Of a stretch of DNA of 64,000 nucleotides, positions 38,100 through 50,754 are shown piece by piece (positions within the stretch are counted from its first letter, which is position 1; each line of letters starts with the position of its first letter). The stretch lies in assembly GCA_963932145.1 (NCBI GenBank), contig OZ010586.1:50887389-50951388 (forward strand), in the 5' to 3' direction. Both the position numbers and the translations under genes were made by a program. The notes beneath the pieces were generated by a model. That model was not told the DNA's origin, did no database searches, and worked only from the letters and a program-made list of their open reading frames with translations. Source of the DNA: Acanthosepion lycidas. Its lineage: Eukaryota; Mollusca; Cephalopoda; Sepiida; Sepiidae.

Positions 38100-38530
38100 A
38101 GCCTAACCTCATTATTAATCTCTTCTTTGGATATATATTTTTTTAATCCAGATCACCCCATACAAAGCAGTAAAGTCAGTAAGACACATGAGGTTACAGG
38201 GTGGGGAAGAATTAGGAACAGAAATATTAATAAAGAGTGGGAGTAATCAAGAGGACAGTAGATAGCAATTGACATTGCATTTGAACTTTTGCAGATTAAA
38301 GTTGGCTGAAAAGCATGGAGCCGGAAGGGAGTTCCACAAGCAAGAAGTGCGAAAAAAGAAATTGTTAGCAAAAAATTGACATCTAACCAGCTCAACTGTA
38401 AATTGATAAGATTTCAGTGCCAGTCTAGTACTATACTTAAATTCATAAAGTCTAGATACCATAGCAAAGAGCTTAAAAAAATTATGAACACCCAACATAA
38501 CAGCATGCAACAGACACACACACAAAAAAA
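38100..38530 (-). pseudogene. 3' end of a CR1/Jockey-like LINE (family B), copy 4
   Basis: The minus-strand frame 38525-38247 contains VSRLYEFKYSTRLALKSYQ, FTVELVRCQFF, then RTSCLWNSLPAPCFSANFNL and QKFKCNVN, the terminal LWN..FNL.KFK motif of the family. The 3' tail continues to about 38150 with a cattacaaagcagtaaagtc-like block seen in the other copies. It is shorter at the 5' end than copies 3 and 5. Confidence 0.8.
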
Positions 38531-38944
38531 AAAGATTTGTGCTGTTAAATCAATGAATGTATACTTTTAGTCATACCCTAAATAAATTTATATCTGAAAT
38601 ATTCTAATTAAAAAAAAAATGAAGTGTATGATATATCCTTGTTACTCAAAATTATAATTTGGCATTAAACTGTATATGTATTAATGTATATGTGAAGCCA
38701 TATTTCCATTTGTTTTATATTAAAACATGATATAGAATAAAACTATAATCCTTAAAAGCATTTCTTCAAATGGTTACTACACATTAAATTCCATTTGCTT
38801 AACTTTTTATGAAGAACGTCAAATCAAGTCAAAAATATCATTTTTGCAAGACAAAAAAGGTGGAATATTTACATCTTGCTACAATCAGTCAGTTATGTAC
38901 TATATGTGATACACACTTAGGCAATCATGTATCTTTTGAGGCAG

Positions 38945-39178
38945 ATTTTTTTTACCACAGTAGGTTGCCATTTCTTTCTGTGGTAGGCCAGTTACCATCC
39001 AAGGCTATAGAACCCAGGCTGTCCTTCTATTTATCCATAGTTGGGAAGGGGGAAGAAGAGGATTCATACCTTTCCCAAGGATATCAGCACATAAGTGAAT
39101 ATAATGGATTCGAATGGAATTTGAACTCAGCTCTCCAATTCCTCAATTCTAGCCACTATCCATTACTTAACTGTGCCT

Positions 39179-39180
<2 letters not shown>
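38945..39180 (+). repeat. SINE-like dispersed repeat, family G, copy 5
   Basis: It contains ccaaggctatagaacccagg, a ctatttatccatagttggg block, ggattcatacctttcccaag, aagtgaatataatggattcg and aatttgaactcagctctcc. The last part is the best preserved tRNA-like box of the family. It ends at a (TA)n tract (39181-39222). Confidence 0.7.

Positions 39181-39222
<42 letters not shown>
39181..39222. repeat. (TA)n microsatellite
   Basis: This abuts the family G copy and inflates a spurious forward open frame at 38809-39339. A second (TA)n tract lies at 39510-39541. Confidence 0.95.
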
Positions 39223-39223
<1 letters not shown>

Positions 39224-39505
39224 CAAGTATACAAATAATAAAAAAGTCCAAATTCAAGGCTCTCTATATAAGGGACATACGACCATCACTAAATAAGGTT
39301 ATTTATGAGTATAGAAACAGTGTTTTAAAATGTCTGTAATAGCAATGTTTTTAAAATTATAATTATATAAGTCAAAATTACCTCCCTCAAATCAAAACAT
39401 GAAAAAACATCATAACTTTAATAATTAATTTTTGAATTAATAACGGAGCATGTTTAAAATAATTATAACAGAACACATTTCATGTGTATTTACAAAAATA
39501 ATCAT

Positions 39506-39541
<36 letters not shown>

Positions 39542-39545
<4 letters not shown>

Positions 39546-39874
39546 CCACTGAAGATTCAGGGTTATGTATTATAATGCAAATAATAGTGGTAAATATGAA
39601 TTACCTTTACTTTCTTTTTCTCTTTAGGATGGGAATGAGAATTTAGTTTAATTCTGTCTAAATTCATATACTAATAACATAAGAAGCCCCAAATTAATGA
39701 AAAGCAAAAGTTTAACAGTGTAAATCATTTGTAAAACATTCTAACATTATTTTATTCATAAAATAGGCTTAAGTAATATAACAGCATAAAAAGAAATTAG
39801 GTCTTTTATATTAGTATAAAACAGAAACTGAGTAAAAAAAAATAACTAAATATGACACAAGGCAATAAAATTTG

Positions 39875-39910
<36 letters not shown>

Positions 39911-41080
39911 ATAAAAAATCAATAAAGAGTTAGCATAAATCTTTTGAAGCTCCACCCTTTCCAAAATAACACCACTAACATATTGCACTGTAAAGATTGT
40001 CTATGGAAAGATTTTACATCAATCAATAAGCTAATATGGTTAATGCAGATTTAAACCCAAAACTGGATCAATATTTGCTATCGAAAAGGAGACGATTTAG
40101 CAAAATACTTAAAATATGCCATAAAGCCACATTTATTTACATTAAATATGTGAAGTGCATAAATTCTGATTATTCAAAGCTCAGTCACTGACTTATATGA
40201 ACATCTTTTTCTCAGTACAACCCTATTTTCCTGCAATTCTGGTATCAAAATCTAATCTCATAATTGATTTTGCTAATTGAAAAATGATTATATATTAATT
40301 CAATAATAGTTACCACAGTAATAAGTCACTTATCCCTTGATTAAGATGAGTAATTTATCTTGGATAGTTTTTCAAATACTTATTGGAGTTACTGTTTGCA
40401 TGATAAAAAAAAACAAAAAAAAAACATAATTCCTAATCTACATTATTATCACCAATAACGATAACATCTTTAAACTATATTAAAACAATGAATACCTAAT
40501 AAAACTGGTTTGTCAAATTTTAGAAACAAAACTCAAATTGGATATTACAATCCTATTATTGCTTAGAGATAATATTAAAACAATTTGTGTAAGGAATGTG
40601 CTCGTGTAGAAGCATTTTATTTAGTCTCAACAAATCGCATAGAATTATTCTTAAACAAATGAAAAAATATTTGGATTCAATTCATCATTAACCCTAACCA
40701 AAACATTGTAGTTTTTTTTTTAAAGAACTTTACTTGTAAAAATACTAAAGTGCATGTTCGTAGGATATAGGATAAGAAACAAAAGCAGAAAAATGAGAAA
40801 TGTATTGCCTTTCATTCTAACCTAAAAATGTTAGCCAAATACACAAAGGTGAAATCCTTGTCATTAAAAGTTTTTTTGAATGTCTCAAAATATTAAAGTA
40901 TAAATAACCAAATGAAAAACTAAGAAATTGAGGAAAAAAAAAGTGTGTCCAGTAAAAAAAATAATTATCCACTAATCATCAAATGGACTGAGTTTTAATG
41001 GCAAGACCAGATATAAAAAAAAAGAAAAAAAATTAGTTGTTTAATATTTTTTTTAAATATTAAAATTCAATTGAAAATAA

Positions 41081-41114
<34 letters not shown>

Positions 41115-42813
41115 ATTTCTAAAAAGAGGAATATTAACATTTTTGTTGTAATTTTATCTTTCTTCAAAATAGCTGAGAATTAAGGTCATGATTAGAGAAT
41201 TGAAGGAACAGAAGACTAGGTAGAGGAAACAAAGAAGAAGAATGGACAGACTTGAGTAAATCAAATACTATTAAAATTCTACACTAATGTGATTACTTGT
41301 CATATTCATAAGGAGTAGTCCATTGTCACAGTAGTAGGTAAGAGCAGGAAGTATGCTGAGTCTTACTCTACAATTTTCAACTCTAATTTCACATCTTTAA
41401 ACAGTAAATAATCATAAAAAATATTCATGAATTATAAACTTTTAGAAATTAATACAAAATGGATACAAATTATAGAACAAGCATGATTATAGCTTAAAGT
41501 TAAAAGAAGGCTGTAACCTCAAAGACAATTATTTTTTTTATATATATTACAGAAACAATTTATCTCATTTTAATAACGATACATTTCAAATTATGCCAAC
41601 TTTCCATAATGTCATTTTCTACTGAAACAAATTTAAAGATACAAATATTAATTTTTTTTTGTATAATGTTCCAATATTGGAGGATAAATTTCAAATATCA
41701 TTCCACAAATGAACTACATTTTTTAATTCTCTTCTCTCAATATATTGAATTAAATGCAAAAAGTTATCAAGAGTGAAAGAAATAAAATAAGCAATTAAAT
41801 AAAATCCCAAATCTTTAAAATGCCAATTAAAGTGAAACTGAAGTATTGTAGAAGGCCCTCATAAAATTCCAAATTCAAATGCGATTCACATTCAGTACAT
41901 CAAGCTTGTATGAAAAATTTGAATCTTGTGCAAGTCATGAATTAATCCAGATGAATAATTGGAATAAATAATGTTAACAGGTTTTGAACAATTCCTGCAA
42001 TCTCTTCATAAATATAGAGAGGTTCTTCATTTTCCTCTCAGCAGTTAAACTCTTCATCATTCAATGTTAAGTGATTATTCTAGATTACATCATATAAGGC
42101 CTGACAATCACCTCAACTGTGAAGTTTCCCCTCCAAGCACTAGCAATAACCTCTGCCCTCTTTCCTTCTAAGCAAAATCCTTGCTGCCAAACCTTTCTTT
42201 TTAAGTAATGGCAGGGAGCCACAAGTCAGCCAATCCACCACTCCATCTTTGTCAGTTGTTCAGTAGAGGTCAAAGCACCTGCCAAGTGAATCAGATCTGA
42301 TAGCTTCATTGTTTTTGGTTTATTTTTCATTATTTTTTATAAGAGCTGATTTGTTTTTTTCTTTCTTTTTATTTGAAGAGAAAGGGGAAAACATGACAGG
42401 AAATGAAGGTCATATAAGAAATAAATAAATGATTATTATTATTATTATTGGCAAGGTCAGTTTGGCATGCGGTCATTAGATCACTAAAATGAATGAACTG
42501 ACACACAGAAACTTAAAAATCCAAGTTTCACCCTAGAAAAGCAAACATAATCCTTAAGAATACAATTTCTCTTATCAAATTCAATAAAAAAAAAAATAAA
42601 ATAAAAAAAGTTTTTTTTATGTCAATTTAGCACAAAATTGCAACCCATGACAGTTATTGGTTGCATTTTGAATAACAGGTCATAAGTCATTGCTTATATT
42701 TAATATTATTATTATACAAGTAATCAACTATTTTGTTTTCAACTCTCTTAAAAATTAAACATATTAAAAAGATTATAAAGAGGCTATGAAAATTCTAGTT
42801 TTTTGTTTTCTTG

Positions 42814-42816
<3 letters not shown>
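39542..42816. other. AT-rich sequence with poly(A) tracts, no gene seen
   Basis: Poly(A) runs of about 30 bases lie at 39875-39907 and 41082-41113. 42100-42310 is less AT-rich (gcactagcaataacctctgc and following) but unrecognised. Confidence 0.45.
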
Positions 42817-42839
<23 letters not shown>

Positions 42840-42850
<11 letters not shown>

Positions 42851-43490
42851 ATTCCACCCCAAGCAAGGCAATAAAGCCACTGAGACACAGGGGGCTACTG
42901 AATGTGAAAGAATGAGAAAAAGAGAAATATTTTCTTTTTAAGAAATACAAACAACAGAAGAAGAGGAATCAAGAAGAAAATAGATAACGACTAACATTCC
43001 ATTTAATTTTTTGAAGATCAAAGTTAGTTGGGAAACAAGAAGACAGAAGAGAGTTCTAGAGTTGAGAAAAGAAACTGTTATCAAAGAACAACTACATCTA
43101 ACCAATTCAACTGTAAAATGATGAAACCTAACTTCTAATCTTGTACTACACTTAAATTCATAAAGTCTAGGTACTATGACAGAAAGTTTATCTGAACAAT
43201 TACCATGAAAGAATTTATAGAAAAGGCACAAGAAAATGATATTACAGTGGTGGGGAAAAGATGGAAGCTGGGATGCCATGTCAGGACCAATAATATTGCA
43301 TATTCTTTGGATTTTATCAAGAATCTCTAAATATAAAGAAGGAGCACCAGACCAATATGTGGCAGCAGTAGTGGAAGCCTGGACAAATAGTAGACATAAA
43401 TATATGTCAACCAACTTTCTTAGCAGTAGCCCTAATATAAGTCAATATAATCTTTCTACTTTGTGTCAACAAAGAACATTAGCCTAAGAT
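42840..43490 (-). pseudogene. 3' part of a CR1/Jockey-like LINE (family B), copy 5
   Basis: The minus-strand frame 43414-42938 reads, across about 158 codons, YWSGAPSLYLEILDKIQRIC, FPHHCNIIFLCLFYKFFHGN, VPRLYEFKCSTRLEVRFHHF, TVELVRC and a decayed terminal segment near SQLTLIFKKLNG. The 3' tail (42856-42930) matches the tails at 8690 and 25580, and poly(T) at 42818-42846 on the plus strand marks its A-rich end. This is the longest open copy of family B, but it lacks the RT core and is not a functional gene. Confidence 0.85.
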
Positions 43491-45684
43491 GGCACAATGA
43501 GTTACCCTCCTGGTGTTTAGCATCAGCCATGCAGAGTACATTAATTTTTTCAAAAAAGACCAACAGATGTATTAAGTATTTTCCTTTGAATAAAACAAGT
43601 TTAATCCCATGTATGTTCATATTAATATTTTTAATATGTTTTTTTTTAAGAAAATTTAATTCTGCTACAGTTTATTTTTTAAATGGTTCATTACGGATAT
43701 GAAAATTTTAAGATCACTACCAAATCATCCTAATTTAGTGATAGACATGTTTCTTTTCTTTTGTTTTTTTTAAGAAACAAATTATTTTGTAAATCACATT
43801 CAAGATATGAAAGATTTAGTGCAAAAAAAGCTCTGATGTAAAAAGCATTCTAAATACACAGATACACCTTAAAAAAAAGTCATTATATACTTTTCTATTC
43901 AGGCCAGCATGATCATCTTGGTAATAGCCACTGTATCATCTAAACTTCTTCAGGTGTCAGTTGGTAACCTTCTTGGTATTTTGAACGAAACCCTTTATTC
44001 AATCCACACATAGTGTACTCATTTTGCTTTCCATGCTTAGGGGATATTTCATATCAGTTAATACTCTCCAGTATAAATTCACCTTTTCTAAGTGGCACAA
44101 GGCAGGAGTTCAATCCAACAGGTAGTGCTGAAAAATCACACTCTGATTCAGTGGAAGAAATGAAAAAGTAAAACAAAAAGGTTAATAATATTGGTGACTA
44201 TTAACAAATATGAAATATCCCCTAAGCATAAAAAACAGAACAAATACAAGTTATCCGCATAAATTAAATAAAGAATTCTGTTCAAAACTTTGAGAAAGTT
44301 ATTAACAAAAATCTGAAGAAGATTGGAGAGTACAATAGCAGAAACAGTGTGAGTCTAACACACAAGACAAGAATGTTAGTTCAAATAGGAAAGCATAATA
44401 ATTTCACATCACAAACATTATGTAAAAGTCAATATCTGGAGTCGATTTTAAAATTCTGAAGGAAATACTTTTAAAAGATTTTCACTGAAATACAATAAAG
44501 TTGAAAAATTAACTGTTTCATTTTAACTGAATATCATATCACCATTTTAAAGTATTGATTATTGATTTTAGTAAAAGCGAAATCTATACTATAATATATT
44601 ACAATGGTTACAGACAAAGCAATTAAAGTTACAGAGAATTGAATTTTGACAGTTGACACTTAACAAAAAGAGTTAAGGTTCATATTGTAGAGGATCATAT
44701 CACTAATGAGAATATTCAGATAAAATACAGCCATATACTAGAATAGATAAAGGAAGCTGCTGATTCTATGCTTATAGTTGATCAATATTATATAAAGAGA
44801 AAAAAAAAAAAGAAAAAGCAAATTCTTCTTTTAATAAAGATAAAAGAGAATTTTAAATATATGTATAAATTCAAAATTTAGATTTTTTTTTTAAGAAGTA
44901 CTTTACTTATATGAACATTTTATAGTCATTTCTGCTCAAAGTAATTGCCATATTTTTGCAGAATAAAATGTTTAAAGCAAATGAAAACTTAACAGGCAAG
45001 AAACAATATATCGGTTCTCTACACATAAAACTAAAGGAAACAAGAAATGCCAAATTATGAATACATGTTTATTTAAAAGTTCACATTTTATGCACCACAT
45101 TGAATGATTCAGAATAAAATGTTAATGCATACTTATCTAATGTGTATATAGAATTTATTACAAAAATGCATTATATAAACATACGTTAAAAACTGTATTG
45201 ATCTACATTAATCCATTTCTTATACTAATTATAGTTTCATTGTAAAATTGATAAACCAACAACAGTTATGGCTTCACAAAAAAAAAAAAAAAAAAATTTT
45301 GACAACTCTGAATGGGGTCAGCAGTGGAAATAAAGTGTTTTACCTATTATTTTAGATTTGACTGAACATAACTTTAATAAACAAATCAGCTGACTTTTGC
45401 CGTCAAAAACTGATGGCAATTGTTGGTTCCAACTGGGTGGCAGTCATTGCTAAGAACAACCCCCCCCTCTCCAAATTCAGACAAATCCTACAACAGATGC
45501 ATGCTGGGATTTCTTCCTAACCAATAAAAAAAGGACAATTCTCGGTCTCATACCCCACATTTTTGTTCTTTCTTGCCTTGAGCCTGAATACTATAACGAT
45601 TTGCATGTGAAAACAATTCTTACTTTGTGAACTTTTTGCCTTATTACTATTGTTGTACTTAGTTTTAACTTGCATTATATATAT
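43491..45684. other. AT-rich sequence, no gene seen
   Basis: 45300-45620 has more complex composition (a run of eight Cs at about 45460) next to the palindrome and may belong to an unrecognised element. Otherwise nothing is seen. Confidence 0.4.
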
Positions 45685-45843
45685 AAAAAAAAAAAATTAC
45701 CTCAATATAGAGGATAGACGTGTAAAGAACGGCTTAAAATAGACTATCATCAGCCCCTATGTGTCTGTCAGGGGCTGATGATAACCGTGTACAGAACAGC
45801 TTGAAATAGCCTGCCCTCTATGTTGAGGTAAATTTTTTTTTTT
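45685..45843. repeat. ~159-bp palindrome with A/T-tailed arms
   Basis: The left arm (aaaaaattacctcaatatag ... catcagccccta, 45685-45758) pairs with the right arm (45770-45843, tcaggggctgatgat ... tgttgaggtaaatttttttt), with about a dozen mismatches and a loop of roughly ten bases. The motif acgtgtaaagaac in the left arm also recurs in direct orientation as ccgtgtacagaac in the right arm. It is probably a MITE; no family assigned. Confidence 0.85.
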
Positions 45844-46204
45844 GTTTTTGCTGTAAAAAGTACATATGCTCTGTTATAATATACATCAAGCTCTCTGTGG
45901 ATCAGTTTTAATAATTCATATTACTAGGATCAACTTGGAGTATATACCAACAGATCAATTACCTGTACTATATATATATTATATATATATATATATTGTT
46001 TGCTTAATATTATTTTATTGTTCCTTATTTTTCTTGCTCTTATTGTTTGATAATTTTGTCAATTACACTTAACCATAGCCAATTATTCCATTAAGTTTCT
46101 GATGTTTCATAAATACAATGCAATTACAAAATTACTATTCATTTATCTCTTGAGTTTAAGATAATTTATGACATAAATGAATTCTGGCATTTTATTTGAC
46201 AATT

Positions 46205-46570
46205 TTAAAACAAAAGAAAATTGAACGTTTACTACATAATCAGATCAGTATGAACATCAAGATTGCAGTCTACAGGGCATGTATCCTCAGTACACTGCTT
46301 TACAATAGTGAGACCTGGAGCCTCTATTCCAAACAGGAACAGTATCTCAATACTTCCAAACTTCACAGCCTGAGTTGCATTCAAGTGGACCAAGTCACCA
46401 ATACTAAAGTCTTCACTCATGTCCAGATACCCAGCCCCTGGCAACATTGTCACATACATCATGTCATACAAAAGGATTCCAAAAGATCTACTGTATGGGG
46501 GAACTGCTTACTGGCAAGAGAATGCAAGAATGACTCCATCATCATTTCAAAAGGTCACTAGAAGTCACTA
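46205..46570 (+). pseudogene. LINE family A fragment (post-RT region)
   Basis: The forward frame 46196-46561 contains IKIAVYRACILSTLLYNSET, WSLYSKQEQYLNTSKLHSLS, then DQVTNTKVFTH and, near the end, KDSKRSTVWGNCL. This corresponds to the segment between the RT palm and the C-terminus of endonuclease-RT LINEs (usual form: K..VYRA.VL..LLYG.ETW..Y......LE..H...LR.IL.I.WQD...N..VL). It is broken in several places and truncated on both sides. Confidence 0.85.
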
Positions 46571-46684
46571 GACTTAAATGTCAAGAGAGGAGTAGACATT
46601 GCAAATGATCATTCATTGGAGGTAAAGGGTTGCAACAAGAAAACTAACTGAAGATTATTAATATTTTTCTAATATTTTCTCTTC

Positions 46685-46960
46685 GGAACATGGGTGATCA
46701 TGGCTCTCCACAATGTCATGTCCTTTTTAGCTCTTAGCAAATTTTGTCTTCTCACTATCTCTCTTAATCACTGTTCTGTCAACCATTTACACAAGTTCAT
46801 TAGGTAGGTCATATGATGTTTCCTTCTGACTCTTGCCTTCAATGTTTTGTGGGTGACAGATTCTCTAAGCTCTCTTTCCTCATTGTGCCCTAGACCACCG
46901 AGATAAAGCATACTTGGCAGAAAGATAGCAACACAGGAGGAAAGTGTCTTCAAGCATGGT
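46685..46960 (-). pseudogene. LINE family A C-terminal tail, inverted relative to its neighbour
   Basis: The minus-strand frame 46953-46768 carries HNEERELRESVTHKTLKARV, RRKHHMTYLMNLCKWLTEQ. After a stop the frame continues with a LLRAKKDMTLWRAMITHV-like end (to about 46690). It lies head-to-head with the fragment at 46205, separated by about 120 bases. Confidence 0.8.
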
Positions 46961-48599
46961 CACTGTTTCTGGGAATGTCACACATGTGTGGGTCTGTATA
47001 GCCACAACAAACACAGCACTACTACCACCAGTTGAATCAAAACTCTGCAGACACACAGATAAAGATTCTCAAAACTGACAGATTCTATATAGAATCAGAC
47101 AAGCAAATTGCCTATTGTTAAATTTTTTTAAAATACTGAAATCTATTATACACACAATGTGTGTGTGTGCGTATTTCAGGCATCAATGTTTCATTGATAC
47201 AAGTTTTATGAAAGACCAACAAAAGTTCTTTGGTAAGGCTATTTTTATTAACTTTTTCCTCCTTTCTGAAAAGTTATCAGGATTGAGACTGTTTATATAT
47301 TGTTAAAATTCTGAGTGATTCTCTAATAATAAAAATTCATATAATTGATTACACAATTATTACATTATCTTCAAAACTAACTTGATATTAACCTGACAAT
47401 AGCTATATTAAATCACATCTCAGCTAAAACATTACAAGAATAAAACATAAGAAATTTTACAAATACTTACAGCTAATAGAAAATATTACAGATAAATTGT
47501 AAAAAAAAAAATAACTACAAATATTAAACAACCTCGAATTAATAAAATGTCATTCAAATAGGAACAAATATATTAAATGTATTTAATAATTTAAAAAATA
47601 TATAGACATACCACAAACTTTGATATGTTGGCATATTTGAATTTAACACATCAAATAAAGCATAAAAAAGTTATAACTCCAAACCTATTTGATAAAACAA
47701 ATATAGATTTTCTTTGATAATGGCTTATGAAAAGCAAAAGCAGTTAGAATTTGGGCAATATTTATATTCCTGATATAAAAGAACTTATCCAAAAGGAGAA
47801 AAAGTTAATAAAAATCCACCAAAGGGAAAGAGATATACATATGTTGGTTCCTCAAATAAAAACTGATCTGGTCCCCTCCTGGCTCTATATAGGGGACTTT
47901 GCTGGTAATGTAGAAAAGTGTTACATATGCAAAATAAATAAATAAATAAAATGTATACACATATTTTATACAGGTGGATTATTTAAGTGATATGTATTTT
48001 GTTGCAAAAGAGCAGTTTTCTGATACATATTCCATTCATAGTCTGTTTTCAATAATTCTGATTAGAAAAAAAAATTGAGAAATAATATGCCATGGCTCTA
48101 TAGAAAAGAACCCAAAGGAAAACATGGAATTCATGAGTTCCAACCTTCAGTCAAGCAGTTCAGAAAGGTGATGATTTCAAAATCTGATATCCCCATAAAT
48201 GTTGCCTGTCATGACTAAAAGTCAAGAATGAGAGAAATACAGCCACCAAGTAGGAATAAAGGGCTCTGTTCAACATTCCCTGAAGGTTACTAGATGCAAC
48301 AGATACCTCAGGAAGACCCAAGGGTACAATGACTCAAATGTTATGATAAAAAGAAAAGAGATTAGAAGACAAACCATTCTTATTACTCCAATGATTCTTT
48401 CAGGTTTATCTTGAAAACAAAACCAAAAAAAAAAAAGAAAAAACAATTTGGTTATAATTATATCAGTTCTCTTAACAGTAAAAGCAAGTAAACTTTTTAT
48501 AGAAATTGTTAAAAAGGACAAGTAAAAATGTACCTATAATACTATCAAAATGTTAACAATTGTCTTTGATTTAATAAGAACTGATTCTTTTTTATGTGC
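46961..48599. other. AT-rich sequence, no gene seen
   Basis: Mostly A-rich DNA with a short (CA)/(TG) inverted pair at 47151-47169 and (AAAT)n at 47936-47950. I recognise no feature. Confidence 0.45.
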
Positions 48600-49800
48600 T
48601 GTGTTCCTTCAAGAGCAATCATGGCTCTCTACTTCCTTTTTTTTTATAGCTTTTAGTAAGGTCTGTCTTTTTGCTCTCTCTCCTAATTACTATTCTGCCA
48701 ACCATTAACACAAGTACATTAGTTCACACCTGCCCCTCCTGCTTTGAATCTGTCCTGTGAGTATCAAATTCTCCAAGTTCTCTTTCTTCATTATGTGCCA
48801 TAGAAATTTCATTTGCCTCTTTCTGATATGAAATATAAATCATCCTTTTTGATGCCATTTTCTATAAAATTTTGTCATTACTCATAATATTCTCCAGCAT
48901 TCTTCATCATATATGATGACTAATATTACATATTGATGTTTAGTCCTTTCTTGCTTTCCTTTACTACATTCTGCTTGTTTTTTTTCTTTCTGTATATCTT
49001 ACGTTGTTGAGATTGTGGCCACCAACTACGAATCCTGGTAAGACTTCTAATTCTTTCAGGATTACTTCATTGTAAAGGTTGGATAGAGAGAAGGCACATC
49101 CTTAACTTATGCCCCTTTCTACTTTTGTATATATACTGAATTATCCATAAGCAGGCTATTTGCTCTCAATATAAGATCTGGATTATTCTAATATCTTTCC
49201 CAAATAAATGAAGTTTACCTAGCACTTCAAACAGTCCTTTATGACATACTTTATAAAATGCTTTTGCATAATCTATAAAACATAGGTATACATCCTTTTT
49301 GCATTTGAATTGCTCCTTCTAATATCAATTTTAGCACACATAACACATTCCTTGTCCCAGTCTATTTAACAAAACTGTACTGTTCTTGTCTTATTTCTAG
49401 TCTAATTCTGCTGTGCTCTATTCATCAGAATTTAGATAAGCTGATTGCCTGATGGATTTTGCATTCATTTGCACTTGACTTCTTAGGCACCACTATGAAA
49501 ACAGAACTACTTAGATCTCCCAGTATTATCACCACTGTCATGCATATTCCATTTATTGTGTCTGCAATTTTGTCAATGCCAAAAATCATCAAAGACTGCC
49601 AGCATCTCTATTAAAAAATTTCATCTGGACCTGCTGCTTTCTTCCTGTTCAATTTGGCCAGTGAGGATTTCAATTCAGACTTTAATATTTTCGGTTCTTC
49701 CAGATTTTTCTTTATTGCAAGTTTTCCAATGTATTCATTCCATCTTTAGAGTATTTTTTCTTTCTCTATTATCAACATTCCCTTTTTTTGATTTTATGCA
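48600..49800 (-). pseudogene. LINE family A reverse transcriptase, long decayed copy
   Basis: Read from high to low coordinates, the minus strand shows pieces of the RT fingers (near 49640-49520), then KCVIKDCLKC-like remains of the AFDTV..L...L region (49260-49150). It then reads GVRQG-like sequence followed by CLLSIQPLQ and LPGFVVGGHNLNNVRYTE (about 49110-48990). That last match is to the block before the YADD box; the catalytic Asp pair itself is lost (TERK follows). The C-terminal tail MAHNEERELGEFDTHRTDSK lies near 48810-48740. Frameshifts are frequent. The 176-codon forward open frame at 49556-50086 is largely antisense to this relic and not a gene. Confidence 0.7.
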
Positions 49801-50044
49801 TCCTGTTGATGAGCACGTCTTTTCTCCTATTGTTTCAAATTCTTTTATGTATATCTGCCTTGTGTATGATGCTCATTCTTTTGATTTCTCTACTCTTTTC
49901 ATTGAGCCATTCAGCGAACACAAGTCAGTGATTAGAAAGCTCCATTCAAGAACATCTTCTCCAAATTCTTTTGACATCTGTCCTACTACAGAAGAAGAAG
50001 GACAGCTGGGAAAACTTAATACACACAGGAAGGACATGCTGATG

Positions 50045-50215
50045 GAAGAAGGGATGAAGGGAAACAGTGAGCAATTTACCCAATGATTTTTGTGTGAGTG
50101 GATGGCAGAGTAGGAACAAGGAGGGGTGATAAAGAATTAAATGTTGCTTAATTAAATGAGCGATGATGGATAGGAAGTTGAGGAGAGCTATGTAATACAG
50201 AAGATAATAAACACT
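50045..50215 (+). pseudogene. LINE family A tail fragment
   Basis: gtggatggcagagtaggaac and gataggaagttgaggagagc match the repeated unit at 50834-51170, giving WMAE..Q- and KDRKL.RAM-like peptides. It is short and truncated. Confidence 0.55.
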
Positions 50216-50304
50216 CCAGAATGAATATCAAAAAAGCAAAGCACATGGAAGAATAAATTATAAAGATTTAATTTTTAAATTTAATTTTAATTTTTTTAAA
50301 TTTC

Positions 50305-50620
50305 ATGTCCCTTTAGTATGTAAGCGATCATGATTCTCCAAAGATTCTTTTTCTGTATCATCTGTGAATTGCCATGAATTCTTGGGAAAGACATTGGAGT
50401 AGTTTATCCCATTGCCTTTTTCACTCACGGTATTTAATTCAGAGTTTTCTTTCTTCAGGACTGTCCACTACCAATATCTAGAGAGACCAGTATATCCTGC
50501 TGTTTAATCCAAGAGAATTAATTTAAGAGAAGACATGGATTCATGACTTGCCCAAGGACATTAATGTGAAAGTAAACGCAATATATTAGAATGGAATTTG
50601 AACTTAGTTTGTCAATTTGA
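50305..50620 (+). repeat. SINE-like dispersed repeat, family G, copy 6
   Basis: This is a full-length forward copy: catgtccctttagtatgtaa, gtatcatctgtgaattgcca, ggtatttaattcagagtttt, gagagaccagtatatcctgc, atggattcatgacttgccca and atggaatttgaacttag. It gives the best view of the whole family together with copies 1 and 2. Confidence 0.75.
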
Positions 50621-50754
50621 CTTTAAATAGATAAAATAACAACATAAAACTGAAAATAATGAAGTTAAAGTGAAGAATGAAAGTTACAAAACAATACCAC
50701 TGCTTTTATAATTGATAACAGATTTATGAAACATTATTTAAACATTTGGAGTAA

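Noticed and set aside
38809-39339. 176-codon forward open frame
   Set aside because: It runs through the SINE-like copy and a (TA)n tract that supplies a long Ile/Tyr run; not a gene.
49556-50086. 176-codon forward open frame
   Set aside because: Most of it is antisense to the minus-strand LINE reverse transcriptase relic at 48600-49800; no domain in its own frame.
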